Assembly (NCBI RefSeq): GCF_012034245.1 | Contig: NZ_JAATEO010000016.1 | Coordinates: 1 to 64,000, forward strand | Direction: 5' to 3' | DNA length: 64,000 nucleotides | Source: Micromonospora thermarum | GTDB taxonomy: Bacteria > Actinomycetota > Actinomycetes > Mycobacteriales > Micromonosporaceae | Part shown: piece by piece, positions 53,441-61,862 of the stretch | Layout of the letters: each line of letters begins with the position of its first letter | Position numbering within the stretch: the stretch's first letter is position 1 | Translations under genes and position numbers: made by a program | The notes under the pieces: model-generated | The model's input: the letters and a program-made list of their open reading frames with translations, nothing else | Databases searched by the model: none | Told to the model about the DNA's origin: nothing

Positions 53441-55240
53441 GTGCGCGAGTTCTCCGTCCCGCCGATCGTCACCGTCGGCGACTCGGCCAACCTCACCGAC
53501 CCGGTCTGGGACAATGCCGAGGTCGCCCCGGACGCGGTGCAGTTCGTCCGGCCGGGCCCCGAGGGCGCCCGGGTCGAGGTGACCTGCCGGCAGTTCCGCG
53601 ACGAGGTCGTGGCGGTGGCCCGGGGTCTGGTGGCGGCCGGCGTGCAGCCCGGCGCCCGGGTCGCCCTGATGAGCCGCACGCGGTACGAGTGGACCCTGCT
53701 CGACTACGCCATCTGGGCGGCCGGCGCGGTCACCGTGCCCATCTACGAGACGTCGAGCGCCGAGCAGGCCGCGTGGATCCTGTCCGACTCCGGCGCCGTC
53801 GCCGCGCTGGTGGAGACCAACGCCCACGCCACGCTGGTCGCCGGCGTCCGGGACCGGGTCCCCGAGCTGGCGAACGTGTGGCAGTTCGACCTCGGCGCGG
53901 TGGACGAGCTGGTCGCGGCGGGCGCCGCGGTCGACCCGGCCGAGATCGAGCGGCGCCGCGCGGCGGTCCGCTCCGGCGACCTCGCCACCATCATCTACAC
54001 CAGTGGCACCACCGGCCGCCCGAAGGGCTGCATGCTCACCCACCGCAACATGTACGCGGACATCGCCAACGCGGTGCCGGTCCTGCCGAACCTGTTCCGC
54101 GAGAACGCGTCCACCCTCCTGTTCCTGCCGCTGGCCCACGCCTTCGCCCGGCTCATCCAGATCGGCGTCGTGCAGGCGCGCGCCACGATGGCGCACTGCG
54201 CCGACACGAAGAACCTGGTCGCCGAACTCCAGGCCTTCCGTCCCACGTTCGTGCTGTCCGTGCCCCGGGTCTTCGAGAAGGTCTACAACGCCGCCAAGCA
54301 GAAGGCCGAGGCCGACGGCAAGGGGAAGATCTTCGCCCGCGCCGAGGCCGTCGCCATCGCGTACAGCGAGGCGCTGGAGACCCCGGCCGGCCCCGGCCTG
54401 GCACTGCGCGCGCAGCACGCGCTCTTCGACCGGCTCGTCTACCGCAAGCTCCGCGCGGCACTCGGCGGCCGGTGCCGCGACGCCATCTCCGGCGGCGCGC
54501 CGCTGGGCGCCCGGCTCGGGCACTTCTTCCGGGGCATCGGGGTGACCATCTGCGAGGGGTACGGCCTGACCGAGACCTCCCCCGCGGCCGCCGCCAACCT
54601 GCCCGACGCGACCCGGATCGGCACCGTCGGCCGGCCGCTGCCCGGCGTGACCATCCGGATCGAGGACGACGGCGAGATCCTGATCGCCGGTGACCTGATC
54701 TTCAAGGGCTACTGGCGCAACGAGGTCGCCACCGGCGAGGCGCTGACCGACGACGGCTGGTTCCGCACCGGCGACCTGGGCCAGCTCGACAGCGACGGCT
54801 ACCTGAGCATCACCGGCCGCAAGAAGGAGATCATCGTGACCGCCGGCGGCAAGAACGTCGCCCCGGCGGTGCTGGAGGACCAGGTCCGGGCGCACCCGCT
54901 GATCAGCCAGTGCGTCGTGGTCGGTGACCGGCAGCCCTTCATCGCGGCGCTGGTCACCGTCGACGAGGAGGCGCTGCCCAAGTGGCTGGAGGCGGCCGGC
55001 CTGCCGGCGGACACCCCGGTCCAGCAGCTGTGCGAGCACCCGGAGCTGCGGGCCGAGATCCAGACCGCGATCGACGCCGCCAACCAGGTGGTGTCCAAGG
55101 CCGAGGCGATCAAGGTCTTCCGGATCCTGCCCCGGGACTTCACCGAGGCGACCGGCGAGCTGACCCCGTCGCTCAAGGTCAAGCGGCAGGTCGTGCACAA
55201 GTCGTACGCCGCGGAGATCGCCGACATCTACCGCGGCTGA
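53441..55240 (+). CDS. fadD15: AMP-dependent long-chain acyl-CoA synthetase (FadD15-like)
   Basis: A 599-residue adenylating enzyme starting at GTG 53441 behind GAGGAG. The AMP-binding motif is IIYTSGTTGRPKGCMLTH; further motifs are GYGLTETSPAAAANL, GWFRTGDLGQLDSDGYLSIT and GRKKEIIVTAGGKNVAP. The large size and internal helical insert match bacterial long-chain acyl-CoA synthetases. It activates fatty acids for lipid synthesis or breakdown. By position and divergence from the SRPBCC gene it corresponds to FadD15 (Rv2187). Confidence 0.93.
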   Translation: MREFSVPPIVTVGDSANLTDPVWDNAEVAPDAVQFVRPGPEGARVEVTCRQFRDEVVAVARGLVAAGVQPGARVALMSRTRYEWTLLDYAIWAAGAVTVPIYETSSAEQAAWILSDSGAVAALVETNAHATLVAGVRDRVPELANVWQFDLGAVDELVAAGAAVDPAEIERRRAAVRSGDLATIIYTSGTTGRPKGCMLTHRNMYADIANAVPVLPNLFRENASTLLFLPLAHAFARLIQIGVVQARATMAHCADTKNLVAELQAFRPTFVLSVPRVFEKVYNAAKQKAEADGKGKIFARAEAVAIAYSEALETPAGPGLALRAQHALFDRLVYRKLRAALGGRCRDAISGGAPLGARLGHFFRGIGVTICEGYGLTETSPAAAANLPDATRIGTVGRPLPGVTIRIEDDGEILIAGDLIFKGYWRNEVATGEALTDDGWFRTGDLGQLDSDGYLSITGRKKEIIVTAGGKNVAPAVLEDQVRAHPLISQCVVVGDRQPFIAALVTVDEEALPKWLEAAGLPADTPVQQLCEHPELRAEIQTAIDAANQVVSKAEAIKVFRILPRDFTEATGELTPSLKVKRQVVHKSYAAEIADIYRG

Positions 55241-55254
55241 CTACCATCCGTCAC

Positions 55255-56946
55255 GTGCCCGCCTCGACATCCGCCCTCCCGCGCCCGCACCCTCTCGCCG
55301 CCGCCGCGCGCGTGGTCATGCTGGCGCTGGTCGCCGTCCTGACCCTGTTCGCCACGCGTGACGTCGCCCAGCTGTGGTGGATCGCGCTGCTGGCGGTGGC
55401 GGGCCTGCCCGCGCTGCTGGCGCCGACGCACCACCGGCTCGGGCCGCTCAGCCGGGTGGCCGAGGTGGTGGTGCTGGGGCTGGCCGCGAGCCAGGTCGCC
55501 TCGGTCGCGACGATCGGCGCGCAGAACGGCGGGCTGGGCGCCTCGGCGGTGCTGCCGTACCTGGCCGTCCCGGTCACCGTCACGGCGCTGCGCCGGCGGT
55601 TCCGCGAGGGCGCCGCGCTGCTCGCCGTCGCCGCGGTCACCCTGCTGGTCGCGGGCGCGCTGACCGAGGTCGACGGGAGGCGGCAGCTCGCCCAGGTCGG
55701 CTACCTGGCCGTCTGCGCCCAGTGGCTGATCCTCGCCGCCCTCGGGCTCTACGCGGCGAGCACCCTGCACCGGGTGATGCAGGCGCGCGGCGACGGCAAG
55801 CCGCAGCCGTACGCCGAGGCGACCCGGCTGCTCACGCAGCTCCGGACGGTCGCCCGGCAGCTGCCCGGCGCCACCCTGGACCCGGGCGGCATCTCGGAGC
55901 ACCTGCTGGAGGAGCTGCGGGCGGTGGCCCCGGCAGGCCGGGCGGCGGTGCTGTCGGCCAGCGGCGGCGGGCGACTGGTGGTGCTGGCCCAGTCGGGCGT
56001 CGACCGGGTGGACTGGGAGACGACCCTCGACGCGGACTCGGCGATCGCCGACGCGTGGGCGAGCCAGCAGCCGCAGACCGCGGCGCGCTCCCAGGCCCGC
56101 TCCCACGCCGGTAAGGACGTCTCCGCGCTGATCGTCCCGCTGGTCGCCGGGGTGCGCACCGTGGGGCTGGTGGTGCTGGAGGCGGACGCCGCGCACGCGT
56201 ACCCGCCGGACGTGGTGTCCCGGGTGACCGCGCTGACCAGCCCGGCGGCGCTGCGCCTGGAGGCGGCGCTGCTCTTCGACGAGGTCCGGTCGCTGGCGAC
56301 CAACGAGGAGCGGCAGCGGCTGGCCCGGGAGATCCACGACGGCGTGGCCCAGGAGCTGGTGATGGTCGGCTACGGCATCGACAACGCCCTGGCCACCGTG
56401 CACGACGACGCCGAGGAGACCGCCGAGAGCCTGCGGACGCTGCGCCAGGAGGTCACCCGGGTGATCACCGAGCTGCGGCTGAGCCTGTTCGAGCTGCGCA
56501 GCGAGGTGGACCGGCACGGCGGGCTGGCGGCCGCGATCGCCGAGTACGCGCGCACCGTCGGCGCCTCCGGCGGGCTGCGGGTGCACCTGTCGCTGGACGA
56601 GTCGACGGCCCGGCTGCCCGCCGCCACCGAGGCCGAGCTGCTGCGCATCGCCCAGGAGGCGGTGACCAACGCGCGCAAGCACGCCGGCGCCGCGAACCTG
56701 TGGGTCACCTGCGAGGTGGACCCCCCGTACGCCCAGATCGAAGTGTCGGATGACGGTCACGGGATGGGTGACCAGCGCACCGACGGGCACTACGGTCTTG
56801 CGATCATGGCCGAGAGGGCGGAACGTATCCGGGGCCGGTTGGAGATCAGGCCGCGGCAACCAAGTGGCACGACGGTGGCGGTGGTGGTGGGTTCGTCGCC
56901 CCGACGCGATACCGTGCGTGGCAGCGCAGCAGCAGAAGGGGAGTAA
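55255..56946 (+). CDS. membrane sensor histidine kinase with GAF domain (NarL-type)
   Basis: A 563-residue kinase starting at GTG 55255. Five to six N-terminal hydrophobic segments cover about residues 20-175, followed by a GAF-like domain (AVLSASGGGRLVVLAQSGVD, VSALIVPLVAGVRTVGLVVL), the HisKA_3 dimerisation helix with phospho-acceptor His in LAREIHDGVAQELV, and an HATPase domain (EAVTNARKHAGAANL, VSDDGHGMGD). It pairs with the LuxR-type regulator 7 bp downstream. Signal unknown. Confidence 0.93.
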   Translation: MPASTSALPRPHPLAAAARVVMLALVAVLTLFATRDVAQLWWIALLAVAGLPALLAPTHHRLGPLSRVAEVVVLGLAASQVASVATIGAQNGGLGASAVLPYLAVPVTVTALRRRFREGAALLAVAAVTLLVAGALTEVDGRRQLAQVGYLAVCAQWLILAALGLYAASTLHRVMQARGDGKPQPYAEATRLLTQLRTVARQLPGATLDPGGISEHLLEELRAVAPAGRAAVLSASGGGRLVVLAQSGVDRVDWETTLDADSAIADAWASQQPQTAARSQARSHAGKDVSALIVPLVAGVRTVGLVVLEADAAHAYPPDVVSRVTALTSPAALRLEAALLFDEVRSLATNEERQRLAREIHDGVAQELVMVGYGIDNALATVHDDAEETAESLRTLRQEVTRVITELRLSLFELRSEVDRHGGLAAAIAEYARTVGASGGLRVHLSLDESTARLPAATEAELLRIAQEAVTNARKHAGAANLWVTCEVDPPYAQIEVSDDGHGMGDQRTDGHYGLAIMAERAERIRGRLEIRPRQPSGTTVAVVVGSSPRRDTVRGSAAAEGE

Positions 56947-56953
56947 CGCGAGG

Positions 56954-57622
56954 ATGACCACAAGCCCGACACCGGCCACCCGCACCAAGGTCCTCCTTGT
57001 CGACGATCACGATCTGATCCGCAAGGGCCTCCGGCACGCCTTCGAGCGCGACCGCCAGTTCGAGGTCGTCGGCGAGGCCGCCACGGCGGCCGAGGGCGTC
57101 CGCCAGGCCGGTGCGCTCCAGCCCGACGTGGTGATCATGGATCTGCGTCTGCCCGACGGCAGTGGCCTCGAAGCCACCCGCGCCCTGCGCAAGTCCAGCG
57201 CCACCATGGGCATCGTCGTGCTCACCATGTACGCCGGCGACGACCAGCTCTTCGGCGCGCTGGAGGCCGGCGCGAGCGCCTTCGTGCCGAAGACCGCCCC
57301 GGCCGACGAGGTGGTCGCCGCCGCCCGGCACGCCGCCTCCTCCCCCAGTGCGTTCACCGCCGCCGACCTGGCCGAGGCGATGAAGCGCCGGCTGGCTCCG
57401 TCCGGTCCGCAGCTCTCCCCCCGCGAGGGTCAGGTGCTGCGGCTGCTCGCCGACGGCATGAGCGTCGCGGGCATCGCCAAGCAGCTCTTCGTCAGCGAGT
57501 CCACCGCCAAGACCCACATCTCCAAGCTGTACGAGAAGCTGGGCGCCGCCAACCGTGCCCAGGCGCTGATGACCGCGCTGCGGCTCGGCCTGCTCGAGGC
57601 ACCGGACGCGCCGAAGTTCTGA
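56954..57622 (+). CDS. NarL/FixJ-type response regulator
   Basis: A 222-residue regulator from ATG 56954. The receiver has acidic residues DD at 17-18 and the phospho-acceptor Asp63 in IMDLRLPD; the conserved Lys is in FVPKTAPAD. The C-terminal LuxR helix-turn-helix has LSPREGQVLRLLADGMSVAG and SESTAKTHISKLYEKLG. It is the partner of the kinase upstream. Targets are unknown. Confidence 0.95.
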   Translation: MTTSPTPATRTKVLLVDDHDLIRKGLRHAFERDRQFEVVGEAATAAEGVRQAGALQPDVVIMDLRLPDGSGLEATRALRKSSATMGIVVLTMYAGDDQLFGALEAGASAFVPKTAPADEVVAAARHAASSPSAFTAADLAEAMKRRLAPSGPQLSPREGQVLRLLADGMSVAGIAKQLFVSESTAKTHISKLYEKLGAANRAQALMTALRLGLLEAPDAPKF

Positions 57623-57777
57623 CCCGTCCGTCCACCGTCGGTCCGCGCCCACCCCCGGCGGGCGCGAATCTTTTTCATCGACCGCCGTGTTCGGCCGGTG
57701 CGGTGACGCGCTATGGTCTCCCCCGGCGGAAGGCGGTCCACGGGCGGCGCGGCCCGTGCGCGCGAAGAGGGTGAGGC

Positions 57778-58587
57778 ATGGGACGGCCGAACTGGGCACC
57801 CGACGAGATCGACATCGAACGCCCCAGCGTGGCCCGCATGTACGACTACTACCTTGGCGGGTCGCACAACTTCGCGGTGGACCGCGCGGCGGCGCAGGCG
57901 ATGGTGGCGGCGGTGCCCGAGGCGCCGCTGATGGCCCAGGCCAACCGGGCCTTCCTCCGGCGGGCCGTGCAGTTCCTGGTCGACGCCGGCGTCCGGCAGT
58001 TCCTCGACATCGGCTCGGGCATCCCCACCGTCGGCAACGTGCACGAGATCGCGCAGCGGGCCGCGCCGGACGCCCGGGTCGTGTACGTCGACGTCGACCC
58101 GGTGGCCGTGGCGCACAGCCGGGAGATCCTCGCCGGCAACGACGGGGCGACGATCGTGCAGGAGGACCTGCGCCACCCCGAGCGCATCGTCGACCACCCC
58201 GACGTCCGCCGGCTGATCGACTTCGACCGGCCGGTCGCCGTGCTCATCGTCGCCGTCCTGCACTTCGTCCCCGACGACGACCGGCCCGCCGAGTTGCTGC
58301 GGACGCTGCGCGACGCGCTCGCCCCGGACAGCTGGCTGGTGCTGTCGCAGGCCAGCGCCGACGGGCGGGGTGACGACGAGCGGGCCGAGGCCGAGGCGGT
58401 CTACCGGCGCACCGACAATCCCCTGTGGATCCGTAGCCGGAGCGAGCTGACCGCTCTGTTCGACGGTTTCGAGCTGGTGGAACCGGGCGTGGTCTGGGTG
58501 CCCCAGTGGCGTCCGGAGTCGCCCGAGAGCGCCGAGGAGGCCGAGCGGTCGGCGTTCATCGGCGGGGTGGGGCGCCTCGGTGGCTGA
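57778..58587 (+). CDS. SAM-dependent methyltransferase, DUF574/Methyltransf_19 family
   Basis: A 269-residue protein of the actinobacterial DUF574 family. Signatures: PSVARMYDYYLGGSHNFAVD near the start, FLDIGSGIPTVGNVHEIA for SAM binding, VVYVDVDPVAVAHSREIL, and VLIVAVLHFVPDDDRPAELL. These proteins are numerous in Streptomyces and relatives with no agreed substrate. It overlaps the start of the GGDEF-EAL gene by 8 bp. Confidence 0.93.
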   Translation: MGRPNWAPDEIDIERPSVARMYDYYLGGSHNFAVDRAAAQAMVAAVPEAPLMAQANRAFLRRAVQFLVDAGVRQFLDIGSGIPTVGNVHEIAQRAAPDARVVYVDVDPVAVAHSREILAGNDGATIVQEDLRHPERIVDHPDVRRLIDFDRPVAVLIVAVLHFVPDDDRPAELLRTLRDALAPDSWLVLSQASADGRGDDERAEAEAVYRRTDNPLWIRSRSELTALFDGFELVEPGVVWVPQWRPESPESAEEAERSAFIGGVGRLGG

Positions 58588-60550
58588 GAGGCTGCCGGGG
58601 AGTTCCGGGGCGAGCGAGGCGGAGCCCAGGCGGCGGTCCGGCAAGGCGGGGACCGGTCCGGACACCACAGTGGTGTCCGGACCGGCCTCCGACGCCGCCG
58701 GTCGCCGGCTGGGCCCGCCGCCGTCGCGTGCTTTCCCGGCAGCCTCGGAACCGCCCGGAACGTTCGTGCCCGGTGGTCCGGCCGGGGGCGGCCCGGCGGC
58801 GTGGCCCGCGACCGGGGCCGGCGCCGCGACGTCCGGCGCGGCGACCTTCGCCGGCGCGTGGGCGAAGGCGGTCAGCGGGACGAGCTACCTGCCGATGACC
58901 CAGGCCCAGCTCGAGGCGCTGCTGTGCCGCCTCGCCCAGGACCTGGCGGCGGCCCTGCTCGCCGAGCCGTTCGACCTGCGGGCCGGGCAGCGGGTGGGTG
59001 CGGAACTGGTGGCCGCGCACATCGCGTCCGCCGAGGGGCTGGGTCGTACGGTCGAGGTCGTCCAGCTCCGGCTGGTACGCGACCTGGGGCTGGTCGCCGA
59101 CGACGTCGAGGACCGGATGGCCCGGCTCCTCGCCGCGGTGGCAACCGGATACGCACGGGCGCTGCGCGACCGCACGCTGGACGAGCAGGAGTCGATCCGG
59201 CGGGCCGCGATGACCGCGCGGGCGGAGGCGGAGCGGGCGCTGCGGGCCAGTGAGGCCCGCTTCCGGCACCAGGCCACCCACGACCCGCTCACCGGCCTGC
59301 CGAACCGGGCGCTGTTCACCGAGCGCCTCGCCGCGGCCGTCAACACCCCCGGCCGGGCGGCCGACCGCGTCGGGCTCTGCTTCCTCGACCTGGACCGTTT
59401 CAAGCGGATCAACGACTCGTACGGGCACCAGGTCGGCGACGCCCTGCTCACCATGGTGGCCGACCGGTTCCGGCGGGCCCTCGACGGCCACCTCGTCGCG
59501 CGCCTCGGCGGCGACGCGTTCGTCGTCCTGATCGAGAACACCGGGGGCACCCGGGACGTCATCGCGGTCGCCGAGGCCGCCCTCGCCGCCGTGCACGAGC
59601 CGGCCCTGGTGGCGGGTCACGAGGTGGCCGTGACGGCGAGCGTCGGCCTCGTCGAGCGGCAGGTCGCCGGCACCTCCCCGGGCGAGCTGATGCGTGCCGC
59701 CGACTGCACCATGCACTGGGCCAAGTCGGCCGGCGGGGACTGTTGGGAGCTGTACGACGCCGAGCGCCACCACCGCCAACTGGCCCGGCAGGCCCTGTCG
59801 GCGGCGATCCCGGCCGCGCTGGAGCGGGGCGAGTTCTTCCTCGACTACCAGCCGCTGGCCTCCCTGCGCGACGGCCGTCTCATCGGTGTGGAGGCGCTGG
59901 TGCGCTGGCGCCACCCCCAGTTGGGTGTGCTGCGGCCGGACAGCTTCATCGACCTGGCCGAGGAGACCGGGCTGATCGTGCCGCTCGGCGGTTGGGTGCT
60001 CGCCGAGGCGTGCCGGGCGGCGGGGACCTGGTCGGCGAGCGGCGGGGCGGCGCCCTTCGTGAGCGTCAACCTGGCCGTACGCCAGGTGCACCGTCCGGGC
60101 CTGGTGCAGGAGGTCCGCACGCTGCTGCGGCACACCGGCCTGCCACCGGAGCGGCTGCAGCTGGAGATCACCGAGAGCACCATGATGAGCACCGCCGAGG
60201 AGCCGGTCCGGGCGCTGAGGGTGCTCGCCGACCTCGGCGTGCGGATCGCCATCGACGACTTCGGCACCGGCTACTGCAACCTGGCGTACCTGCGGGACCT
60301 GCCGGTGACCGAGCTGAAGGTGGCCGGCGAGTTCGTGGCCGGCCTACGGACCCCGGAGGCCCGGGCCGACGAGCGGATCCTCGCCTCGCTGGTGTCGCTG
60401 GCGCACGCGCTGGACCTGACGGTCACCGCCGAGGGCGTGGAGACGGCCGGCCAGGCCGAGCGGCTGCGCGCCATCGGCTGCGACGCGGGGCAGGGCTGGC
60501 ACTTCGGCCGCCCGGAACCGGCCGACCGCATCCTGGCCCGCCTCTCCTGA
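58580..60550 (+). CDS. GGDEF-EAL domain protein with degenerate cyclase site
   Basis: A 656-residue soluble protein starting at GTG 58580. A disordered N-terminal 110 residues precede a helical domain (TQAQLEALLCRLAQDLAAAL...) found before many actinobacterial GGDEF modules. The GGDEF domain (HDPLTGLPNRALFTERL) has GGDAF instead of GGDEF, so cyclase activity is unlikely. The EAL domain keeps VEALVRWRHP, FVSVNLAVR, LEITES, IDDFGTGYCNLAYL, the Lys of LKVAGEFV and AEGVET, although the usual KID triad is KVA. It is probably a c-di-GMP phosphodiesterase or receptor. Confidence 0.92.
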   Translation: MAERLPGSSGASEAEPRRRSGKAGTGPDTTVVSGPASDAAGRRLGPPPSRAFPAASEPPGTFVPGGPAGGGPAAWPATGAGAATSGAATFAGAWAKAVSGTSYLPMTQAQLEALLCRLAQDLAAALLAEPFDLRAGQRVGAELVAAHIASAEGLGRTVEVVQLRLVRDLGLVADDVEDRMARLLAAVATGYARALRDRTLDEQESIRRAAMTARAEAERALRASEARFRHQATHDPLTGLPNRALFTERLAAAVNTPGRAADRVGLCFLDLDRFKRINDSYGHQVGDALLTMVADRFRRALDGHLVARLGGDAFVVLIENTGGTRDVIAVAEAALAAVHEPALVAGHEVAVTASVGLVERQVAGTSPGELMRAADCTMHWAKSAGGDCWELYDAERHHRQLARQALSAAIPAALERGEFFLDYQPLASLRDGRLIGVEALVRWRHPQLGVLRPDSFIDLAEETGLIVPLGGWVLAEACRAAGTWSASGGAAPFVSVNLAVRQVHRPGLVQEVRTLLRHTGLPPERLQLEITESTMMSTAEEPVRALRVLADLGVRIAIDDFGTGYCNLAYLRDLPVTELKVAGEFVAGLRTPEARADERILASLVSLAHALDLTVTAEGVETAGQAERLRAIGCDAGQGWHFGRPEPADRILARLS

Positions 60551-60570
60551 CCTCTCCTGACCTCTCCTGA
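60541..60570 (+). repeat. triple 10-bp repeat at gene end
   Basis: CCTCTCCTGA occurs three times in tandem; the first copy contains the stop codon of the GGDEF-EAL gene (TGA 60548-60550), and the two further copies carry extra TGA triplets in other frames. Probably replication slippage. Confidence 0.9.
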
Positions 60571-60608
60571 CCACCCCACATTCCCCCGCCCTCCCCGCGC
60601 GCCTTCCC

Positions 60609-60684
60609 CGTCGATCTTGCACTTTCGGTCCTCCTTATGGCCTTTTTGCTCCCTTATGTCGGGGCAGGAAGTGCAAGATCGACG
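60609..60684. repeat. inverted-repeat element copy 2 between convergent genes
   Basis: A 16-bp terminal inverted repeat, CGTCGATCTTGCACTT at 60609-60624 with its complement at 60669-60684, encloses 44 bp, as in the copy at 17951-18028. The internal parts share the CGG-CC, TTATG and CGGGGCA-G positions. It again lies between two gene 3' ends (GGDEF-EAL and the mannosyltransferase). Confidence 0.8.
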
Positions 60685-60737
60685 CCGGAAGGAGCGCGGG
60701 GCGTGGCGCGCGCGGGGGCGTGGGGCCGTGGGGTGGG

Positions 60738-61862
60738 TCAGCTCTCGAGGAGGGTGGTCATCCTCTGGGCCTGGGTCTCCCAGCGCCACTCGCGTTCGAC
60801 CCAGGCGCGGCCGGCGGCGCCGAACTGGCGGGCCAGGTCACGGTCGGCGAGCAGCGTCGCCACCCGGTCGGCGATCTGGGCGACGTCCCGTCCCCGCACC
60901 ACGTAGCCCGTCTCCCCGTCGCGGACGGCGTCCGGCGCGCCGCCGGAGTCACCGGCGACCACAGGCAGGCCGGTCGCGGACGCCTCCAGGTAGACGATGC
61001 CGAGCCCTTCCACGTCCAGCCCGCGGTTGCGGGTGCGGCAGGGCATCGCGTACACGTCGCCGGCCGCGTAGTGGGCGGGCAGCTCGGCCGCCGGGACCGT
61101 GCCGGTGAACACGACGTCCCGCTCGACCCCGCTCTGCCGGGCCAGCTTCTCCAGCGTCGCCCGGTACGGGCCGCCCCCCACGACGAGCAGCGCGGCGTCC
61201 GGGACCCGACGGCGGATCTCCGGCAGCGCCCGGATCAGCACGTCCTGACCCTTGCGCGGCACCAGCCGGGACACGCAGACCACCACCGGGCGGTCGGCCA
61301 GCCCGAGCCGTACGCGCACCGGCTCGCCGTCGACCGACGGGTGGTACGCGTCCACGTCGACACCCGGCGCGAGGCGGTGCAGCTCGGTCACCCCGTGCAG
61401 CGCCCGCTCCAGCCGGACCCGGGTGTACTCCCCGAGGTAGGTCGTCACGTCGACGCCCCGCCCGATGCGGCGCAGCGCGGCCCGGGCGCCGGGCAGCGCG
61501 GCCCAGCCCACCTCGTGCCCGTGGGTCTGCGCCACGACGCGCCGGATCCCGGCCCGCCGGCGCAGGCCCGCCGCGAGCAGCCCGAGCGGGGCCGCCGCGC
61601 CGAACCACACGGTGTCGCAGTCGTACGCCCGCGCCAGCCGCGCCGCCCGCCGGGCCACCAGCGGGGTGGGCAGCAGCACGCGGGTACGTTCGCGGACCAC
61701 CTCGAACGGCTGGTCGGCGTCGAACTTGTCGGCGCCCCGCCAACTGGACGCGTAGACGACCACCGACCCCGGGGGCTGCCGGACGGCGAGGTTGTGCACG
61801 AACGACTGGATGCCCCCGGGTCGGGGCGGGAAGTCGTTGGTGACGAGCAACGTCCGACTCAT
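60738..61862 (-). CDS. pimB: GT4 glycosyltransferase, PimB'-like mannosyltransferase
   Basis: A 374-residue GT-B enzyme from ATG 61862. Features: LLVTNDFPPRPGGIQSFVHN, an acceptor-side VVAQTHGHEVGWAALPG, VVCVSRLVPRKGQDVLIRAL, LVVGGGPYRATLEKLA, and the nucleotide-sugar E-x7-E motif in EGLGIVYLEASATGLPVV. Mycobacterial PimB' adds the second mannose to phosphatidylinositol monomannoside; gene order near fadD15 (Rv2187, Rv2188c) supports that. It overlaps the M48 protease gene by 4 bp. Confidence 0.9.
   Translation of the reverse strand: MSRTLLVTNDFPPRPGGIQSFVHNLAVRQPPGSVVVYASSWRGADKFDADQPFEVVRERTRVLLPTPLVARRAARLARAYDCDTVWFGAAAPLGLLAAGLRRRAGIRRVVAQTHGHEVGWAALPGARAALRRIGRGVDVTTYLGEYTRVRLERALHGVTELHRLAPGVDVDAYHPSVDGEPVRVRLGLADRPVVVCVSRLVPRKGQDVLIRALPEIRRRVPDAALLVVGGGPYRATLEKLARQSGVERDVVFTGTVPAAELPAHYAAGDVYAMPCRTRNRGLDVEGLGIVYLEASATGLPVVAGDSGGAPDAVRDGETGYVVRGRDVAQIADRVATLLADRDLARQFGAAGRAWVEREWRWETQAQRMTTLLES

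Noticed and set aside
53689..54693. Plus-strand frame overlapping the acyl-CoA ligase
   Set aside because: Arg/Pro-rich shadow; the ligase frame carries all family motifs.
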